From Pratylenchus scribneri (taxonomy: Eukaryota; Nematoda; Chromadorea; Rhabditida; Pratylenchidae): a stretch of DNA of 64,000 nt. Positions 58,665 through 64,000 of this stretch are shown here, in pieces (the first letter of the stretch is position 1; each line of letters starts with the position of its first letter). The translations under genes and the position numbers were made by a program. The stretch lies in the NCBI GenBank assembly GCA_030063045.1, contig JAQSEB010000177.1, positions 186,001-250,000 of the forward strand, given 5' to 3'. The notes beneath the pieces were generated by a model. That model was not told where the DNA came from. It ran no database searches and saw only the letters and a program-made list of their open reading frames with translations.

Positions 58665-60199
58665 ATCGAAAACGGGAGATTGGGAAGTTGTGTTATCCTA
58701 GACTTTTATTTGCCCAAATTAATTCAAGTTAAATTTGCCTAAGGCAAATTTAAATATGTGAATTGATTGGCAATTTGGTTGACTCAATAAATGGCAATTC
58801 ACAATCCCTTAGGTTCTTTTTCGGTTGCAATGGCCCAATTATTCAAATAAATATAGCAATACTGGATGGGGATAAAAGGGTTGATTGGATATTACTGTGG
58901 GCGATGATTCGCCTATTAATTGCTTGGGGAATGGGTTGAAAGATTTAGGATGGAAGGTCAACAATTAAACAAATTATTTGGCGATGATTCGCTAATAATT
59001 GTTTATAGGGAATTGATATCAAGGCTGGGGAATTATCGAATATTCAGGGGAACGGATTTGATAATCCGACAAATTGGTAAATGAAATATAAATGGGAAAT
59101 GGAAAAGCGAAGATTCGCTTTAAGGATTGATTGGGGAATAAGGATATGAACGTCGATATAAACAATGGCAGAATATGCAGGCGAAGATTCGCCTTTACGC
59201 GATCTTAGTTATGAAATTGAATGTGAATTTGGGGGAAAAGATATTTGTTGTGACCGCGCAAATTCGATGGAAATTTGCTATTAAAACCGAGCAAATTAAA
59301 TGGTAATTTGCAATTGAGACCGCGCAAATTTGATGTTAAATTTGCTGTGAATGAATTTGGGAAATCCGCGCAAATTTGATGGTAATTTGCTGTTGTTGAC
59401 TTAATTAAACAATTCAGAGTAGTTCGTGAATTGTCCCGCGAAGATTAGATAATCTTCTTAACCGCGCAATTTGATGTTAAATTGCTAGGATATAATTCTA
59501 TTTCCTTAACCCAAAAAGTCAGAGTAGTTCGTAACTAATTGAGGCTAATTCTATAGGCTTAAATCCTTATTCTAAAGCCTAGAGCTGAGTCGTTTGGCTA
59601 AAGAATGTCCTAAAGCTTAGAGCTGAGTCGTTGAGCTATAGGGTCCCTATTAGTAGAGCTGAGTCTTTGCTAAAGGGGTAGGAAATAAATTAACAATTTA
59701 TTTTCCAAAACGCTGAAGCGAATATTGTTGATTGAAATTGGAATGAATAATGGAATTGGATGGGAATCGTTTATTGTGGATGTGGGCGTTGCCTTTCTCT
59801 TCCTCTTCCATCTTCTCATCCTTCTTTTTTGTTGTAACATTAGGCCAAGTCGCCATCGGGCACAGACACATTGAAGGGGGCAAATATTTGGGGCGGATGA
59901 GGGCAAAAAGGCATTTGAATGGGAAGAGCATTGTTGGGGGCAAGGAGGTGAAAGGATCGGCCGATGATGGGAAGAGATGTTGTTGGTCGGGGGCGCATTG
60001 GGGCATATGCGAAGAGGCCAATATTGATGGGAAAATGACGCTTTAATCTTGAAAGGGAATGGATGGATTAAAGGTGGAAGATTCCACCGGCAATAATAGA
60101 AATGAAAATGGAAATTGAATGGGCAAAGAATTGCCAATCGATGGGAAGAATTGGATGGGCCAAATTAAATTATGAATAAAATCGCAAAGATTTGCGACA
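58665..60199 (-). repeat. 5' LTR of the Bel/Pao element
   Basis: 1535 bp matching the 3' LTR with one substitution noticed. It should contain the promoter; no clear TATA or initiator was assigned. Confidence 0.95.
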
Positions 60200-60204
60200 T
60201 ATAT

Positions 60205-60656
60205 GAATATGAGTGAAAAGGTTGGGAATATTCGAGTTTATTTAATCTAGATTTATTTATAAAGAATGAATAAGACGCGGATTTTGCAAATGCATATTTT
60301 TTATGCATTGGCATATTTTCTTACTTTTTTGGCTAAAATTCTACTTCAAAAAATGCAATAAAAATAGAAAAATTTAATGGTTTTTGTCCAAAAATTTGCA
60401 TATTTTAGGAAATTTTTCAGAAATTTGCATATTTTGGCACTTTTTTAGTGCATATAAATCCGGTCACTAATAATGAATGTGGGTTCAGAAAAGAAAGAAA
60501 GGCATCCATTTTTGTAAATTATAATGCCAACACTTTTTTCGGCACAAGTAATAACGTATTTACATAAATTTTTATCAAATGGGATAAACGAACACTATTA
60601 TATTACCCATAATTTTGGCCTTTTTAATTAATTTATCACAAATTTTTAGTACCAGC
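60205..60656. other. AT-rich intergenic stretch next to the retrotransposon
   Basis: No gene seen. Several repeats of 'tttgcatattttgg' and an end 'tataaatccgg' hint at a diverged M8-like remnant around 60270-60470. Confidence 0.35.
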
Positions 60657-61502
60657 CAGTGTTTTCCTGTTCCAACTTTTTTCAATCTGTTCTGTTCCTG
60701 TTCTGTTCTCGGAAAATGGAACAGTCCAATTGTTCTGTTCCTGTTCTCTGTTCCAACTTGGAACAGGAACAGGAATAGGAACAGGAACAGAACAGATTTT
60801 CTGTTCTTAAACTGTTCCAAAGGACAAAATTTTTTCAAAAAATTTTAGAGAAAATTTTATTTTTTTTATTTTTTTTTTCAATTCTTAATAAAAACGTCAA
60901 AGAGAAGTAAACGAAGGCAAGTACCAACTAAAAAGGAGTATCATTTCATACTACATATCATCAAGCATAAATCTTGCGAAAATTTCTTTTTTGACCAAAA
61001 ATATTCGGCGTAAAATGAACGATTCGGGTCTCTCTTTGATAATAAATTTCACAAAAAAAATTCAAGTCCTTAATTAAAGCTTTTCAGGAACTAAACAACC
61101 AATCGATGGGGTTGGGTGGGTGAATTCCCTTTCCCTAAACGAAAAATGTAAAAAAAGTAAATGGTGATCCTTTAGTTTTATGTATTTAGATCCAAATTTT
61201 TGTTGGCATCGGAAATTTGAGAAAGAACAAAATAAAAGCCCCCAAGAAAATTCAAAAATTTTATTCCCTCCCCGGTAATTTCCCCTTATTTACGAGTCCC
61301 TCAGGAACAGTCTAGGAACAGCCAATTCTGCACTGTTCCTGTTCTGTTCCTGTTCCAAAAAAATTTTCAAACTGTTCTGTTCCTGTTCTGTTCTAAATCA
61401 TGGAACAGGAACAGGGACAGGAACAGGAACAGAACAGGAACAGGAACAGGAACAGGAACAGGACAGGAACAGAACAGAATCAGAGGAACAGGGAAAACAC
61501 TG
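60657..61502. mobile_element. hAT-like element with GGAACA-repeat arms
   Basis: Ends CAGTGTTTTCC and complement are flanked by the exact 8-bp duplication GTACCAGC (60649-60656 and 61503-61510). Both arms carry tandem GGAACA/TGTTCC hexamers (60685-60830 and 61305-61495) in opposite sense, so the whole 846 bp can fold on itself. No transposase frame. Confidence 0.9.
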
Positions 61503-61590
61503 GTACCAGCTGAATTCTTATAAATTAGTTTTAAATTTATTTCCAGCACAAAAATCAAAAAAAAACTTAATCAATTAAACCAATAAAATT

Positions 61591-63304
61591 ATGCCCAATA
61601 ACCATCATCATCAAAGGACGCCACCCAAAAAATACAATTTTTGCACCAGCAAATTGAAGACCACAACGTAAACATAGAATTTATTTACAAATAATTTTCC
61701 GACTTTTTACAGTGAAAAATTCGTTTGGACGGTTGGATATTTTTTTTATTAAAGTTTATTTTTATTTTTGAACATTTTAAAGATTGACAACTTTTCCAAG
61801 CGACAGAAGAAATGTGGCGAATATTTGCAATCTACAAAATTCATGTTATTTTAATTTAAATATATATCAAGCTTTAATTTTTGTTACATTAACATAAGCA
61901 TTTAGTATTGAATTCTTGCTTCCCAAACCCAAGAAATAATATTTTTTTATTGCCGCATTTTCTAAATTTGTTTTTTAAATTACTAGAGATGATAAATCTA
62001 AATGGCCGGGGACATTTCCGTCTCGGCAATTTTGACGAACCATAGCTAATCAGCCAAATATCCAATCTATAAATGAAAGTGCATTTAAAGTCATGAATAT
62101 TGGCTTATACATTGATATAACAATGAAAAGTTTCGGCCAAGATATGGTAATAAATATGTACTAAAATGGCCAAAATTTTACAATCGGAAAATCAATATAT
62201 TAATGAATAGCCAATATTCGGGCTATTAAATGCACTTTAAATCATTTCGATTGTTACTGATGAAGTAAAAAATCGCTGAGACGGAAATGACCTTAACCTA
62301 ATCTTTATGCTTTATCTAATAAGTGGGTAAATGATTATGGACAATTTTAGTATTTTACGATTAAATAATTTAATAATTAATAACTATTTTTATTTACATT
62401 AAGTTCTACGGCACCAAATGGCCAAGTTTTGAAATGGCGAATGGAAATGTATCCCAATGGATTTGATGAGGAATTCAAGGATTATATTTCGCTATATCTA
62501 ACTCTGATCGACCCTAATCGTGAGGAAGTGGAGGCAAAATTTGGCATTTCAATATTGGCACCGGACGGTGAACAAATTGAGCTAATGTCGTCCCGTAATA
62601 TATTACATTTTCTTTATGTGTATTTAAAAATAAATAAATTCAGTGGAAGGAGAATGCCTCAAATTCAACCGAGTTGAGAACAAATATGGCCATGAGAAGT
62701 TGATCAAAAGGGAAGAAATATTCACAGAGGAAAATGATTTCCTTGATGACGATCGATTAACAATTGTTTGCAAACTGATTGTCCAACAGGAATCGGTATA
62801 TTTTTTTTTTGTTATTTCATTGATGAAAATCACAATAAGAGATTAATGAGCACTGGGCATTCAAGCTATTAATAAAACTTCGATCCTTTGTATTAGACTC
62901 TTTCTGGAGGGTATTTTTTTTATCAAAATAATTGGTCAAAGACAATTGGCCTGGAAAGTTATGGCCAAAACAGCGAAAACTATCAGAGATTTTGGCATAT
63001 TTTATCGTTATTTTTGGTCATAAATTTTGAATAATTTCCAATAAAATCTAACTATAATCAATTCTTGGCCAATCAGTAGGCGCAATGGTACCAAAATTGA
63101 TAAAAAAAAATGTTTTCAATTCATAAATGAATAATAAAAATTTAAAAAAATAATTAATTAATAACAAAATCACAGGTTAAAAAAGCCAAATTGCCGGATG
63201 TCGAAGTGCCCGAATCTCGAGCAGTGGAGGATATGAGCAATTTGTATGAGAAAAGTTTGTTCACTGATTGCAAAATTATTTCGGAAGATGAAAAAAAATA
63301 TGAG
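61591..63304 (+). CDS. MATH-BTB protein B (SPOP-like), continues past the window
   Basis: Paralogue of the gene at 13758. Exons: 61591-61667, 61713-61731 (19 nt), 61783-61844, 62404-62594, 62644-62795 and 63176-63304, 210 codons in phase. Exons 2, 3, 4 and 6 have exactly the lengths of those in copy A (19, 62, 191 and 129 nt). The MATH domain is complete (EKFVWT, IDNFSKRQKKCGEYL, WRMEMYPNGFDEEF, GHEKLIKREEIF, DDDRLTIVCKLIVQQES). The BTB domain begins with VPESRAVEDMSNLYEKSLFT and stops at a GAG|GTACAG donor. Its remaining exons must lie beyond position 64000, after the M1 and M5 elements. No internal stop up to this point. Confidence 0.88.
62005..62300. repeat. Inverted-repeat element in an intron of MATH-BTB B
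   Basis: Left 'gacatttccgtctcggc' is mirrored by right 'gctgagacggaaatgacc'; inner 'aaagtgcatttaaagtcat' is mirrored by 'aaatgcactttaaatcat'. Confidence 0.75.
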
Positions 63305-63388
63305 GTACAGCATAGAATATATATTAAGACTTTTCGGTTATCTGGGTGCAAATGGTTTTGATGAAATTTGAATGGGAAAATATTTTAA

Positions 63389-63785
63389 ATGCCACTAAAA
63401 TTTCTCTAAATGCCATTAAATATGCTTTTTTTGCCACTAAAACAGTTTTTGACTTCTATTAAATCAGTAACCAGTTTTAAACCCCACAAACCTTATACCA
63501 TTTTGTAGATCTCATTGTGACGCGTCGAATGGTGTATAATTTGACATGGTTTGGCCAAAAATTGAATTAAACCGTTTAAACCGGTTTCCAGTTTTTGGTT
63601 TAAAATTCTTTAATTTTGAGCCAAACCACGACAAATTATATACAAATCGATGCGTCTCGCTGTGATCTACAAAATGGTATAAGGTTAGTAAGGTCTAAAA
63701 ACGGTTTCTGATTTATTAGAAGTCAAAAACTGTTTTAATGGCAAAAAAACCATTTTTAATTGCATTTAGAGAAATTTTAGTGGCA
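63389..63785. repeat. M1 element with extended outer inverted repeat
   Basis: The M1 palindrome (about 63438-63737) is enclosed by further mirrored sequence: 'tgccactaaaatttctctaa' at the left and 'agagaaattttagtggca' at the right. This makes one hairpin of nearly 400 bp in the last visible intron of MATH-BTB B. Confidence 0.8.
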
Positions 63786-63809
63786 AAAAAAATAGTAACC
63801 ATTTGAAAG

Positions 63810-63965
63810 GTCCCCCTAGAGGTGTTGGGTTATGGATATGTGAAATGATAGCCTATCCCTGAATGACCCTAACCCTATACCGGATGACCATGGCGGTTAA
63901 GATTACCTTTCCCTAGTTGACCCAAAAAATCAGCACTCAGATAACCGAAAAGTACCTATAAATAA
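63810..63965. repeat. M5 element copy
   Basis: 'aggtgttgggttatgga' and 'gaatgaccctaaccctatac' match the other M5 copies; the mirrored end is near 63920-63950. Confidence 0.6.
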
Positions 63966-64000
63966 ATATTTTTTATAATAACACTTTTTAAGGTGCATAA

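Larger units (their letters stand above)
51111..60199 (-). mobile_element. Bel/Pao LTR retrotransposon, apparently lacking integrase
   Basis: A 9.1-kb element flanked by the 5-bp duplication TATAT (51106-51110 and 60200-60204). The LTRs are 1535 bp each, aligned without gaps at a constant offset of 7554, with one difference noticed (g52303 against c59857). On the minus strand, order is 5' LTR, primer-binding site, gag, protease, reverse transcriptase, RNase H, an env-like region, polypurine tract, 3' LTR. The main frame is intact, but no integrase zinc-binding or DDE domain was found where Bel/Pao elements carry it. It is a very recent insertion that probably depended on integrase supplied by another element. 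Confidence 0.93.

Overview
The window is AT-rich, intron-dense eukaryotic DNA that looks like a plant-parasitic cyst nematode (Heterodera/Globodera type). Four things point there: a bacterial-type biotin synthase gene broken by spliceosomal introns (horizontally acquired bioB is known from cyst nematodes), short introns with minimal consensus, several GC-AG introns (unusually common in cyst nematodes), and animal housekeeping genes resembling nematode orthologues. The species is an inference. All gene models were spliced by eye from frame continuity, splice sites and family similarity.

Layout. 0.36-2.9 kb: bioB (+), 5' end missing, followed by a 2.5-kb 23-bp satellite. 6.2-16.1 kb: four minus-strand genes head to tail, transcribed in the order MATH-BTB protein A (in-frame stop), OTUD6B-like deubiquitinase, DAD1 (oligosaccharyltransferase subunit) and an ELMO-domain protein; gaps of 249, 548 and 262 bp suggest a possible operon. 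16.9-25.8 kb: plus-strand SRRM2/CWC21-type splicing factor (C. elegans rsr-2 type) and queuine tRNA-ribosyltransferase. 26-29.7 kb: a 25-bp satellite, a decayed C2H2 zinc-finger exon, a small gene with an in-frame TGA, and a small charged protein. 30.7-36.2 kb (-): the KEOPS tRNA t6A enzyme OSGEP/Kae1, then a small NCBP2AS2-like gene 174 bp downstream. 36.7-45.5 kb: a lineage-specific group of DNA-binding-type genes (C2H2 protein, integrase-zinc-finger/coiled-coil fusion, coiled-coil/C2H2 protein, psq/CENP-B-type HTH protein), partly an inverted duplication. 45.7-50.9 kb: a small COMM-like gene (+) and nicotinamidase (-). 51.1-60.2 kb: a very young Bel/Pao LTR retrotransposon (-) that appears to have lost its integrase. 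61.6 kb to the end: MATH-BTB paralogue B (+), continuing beyond the window.

The rest is dominated by short inverted-repeat elements. I separate about a dozen groups (called M1-M12 here; the names are mine) and six elements flanked by exact 8-bp target duplications, often nested in one another. M1, M2 and M3 differ at their ends but share a core motif around CTCATCGAGACGCATCGA. These elements lie in the introns of most genes.

Functionally the genes are mostly housekeeping: tRNA modification (OSGEP, TGT), splicing (rsr-2 type), N-glycosylation (DAD1), ubiquitin pathway (OTUD6B, MATH-BTB), NAD salvage (nicotinamidase) and biotin synthesis (bioB).
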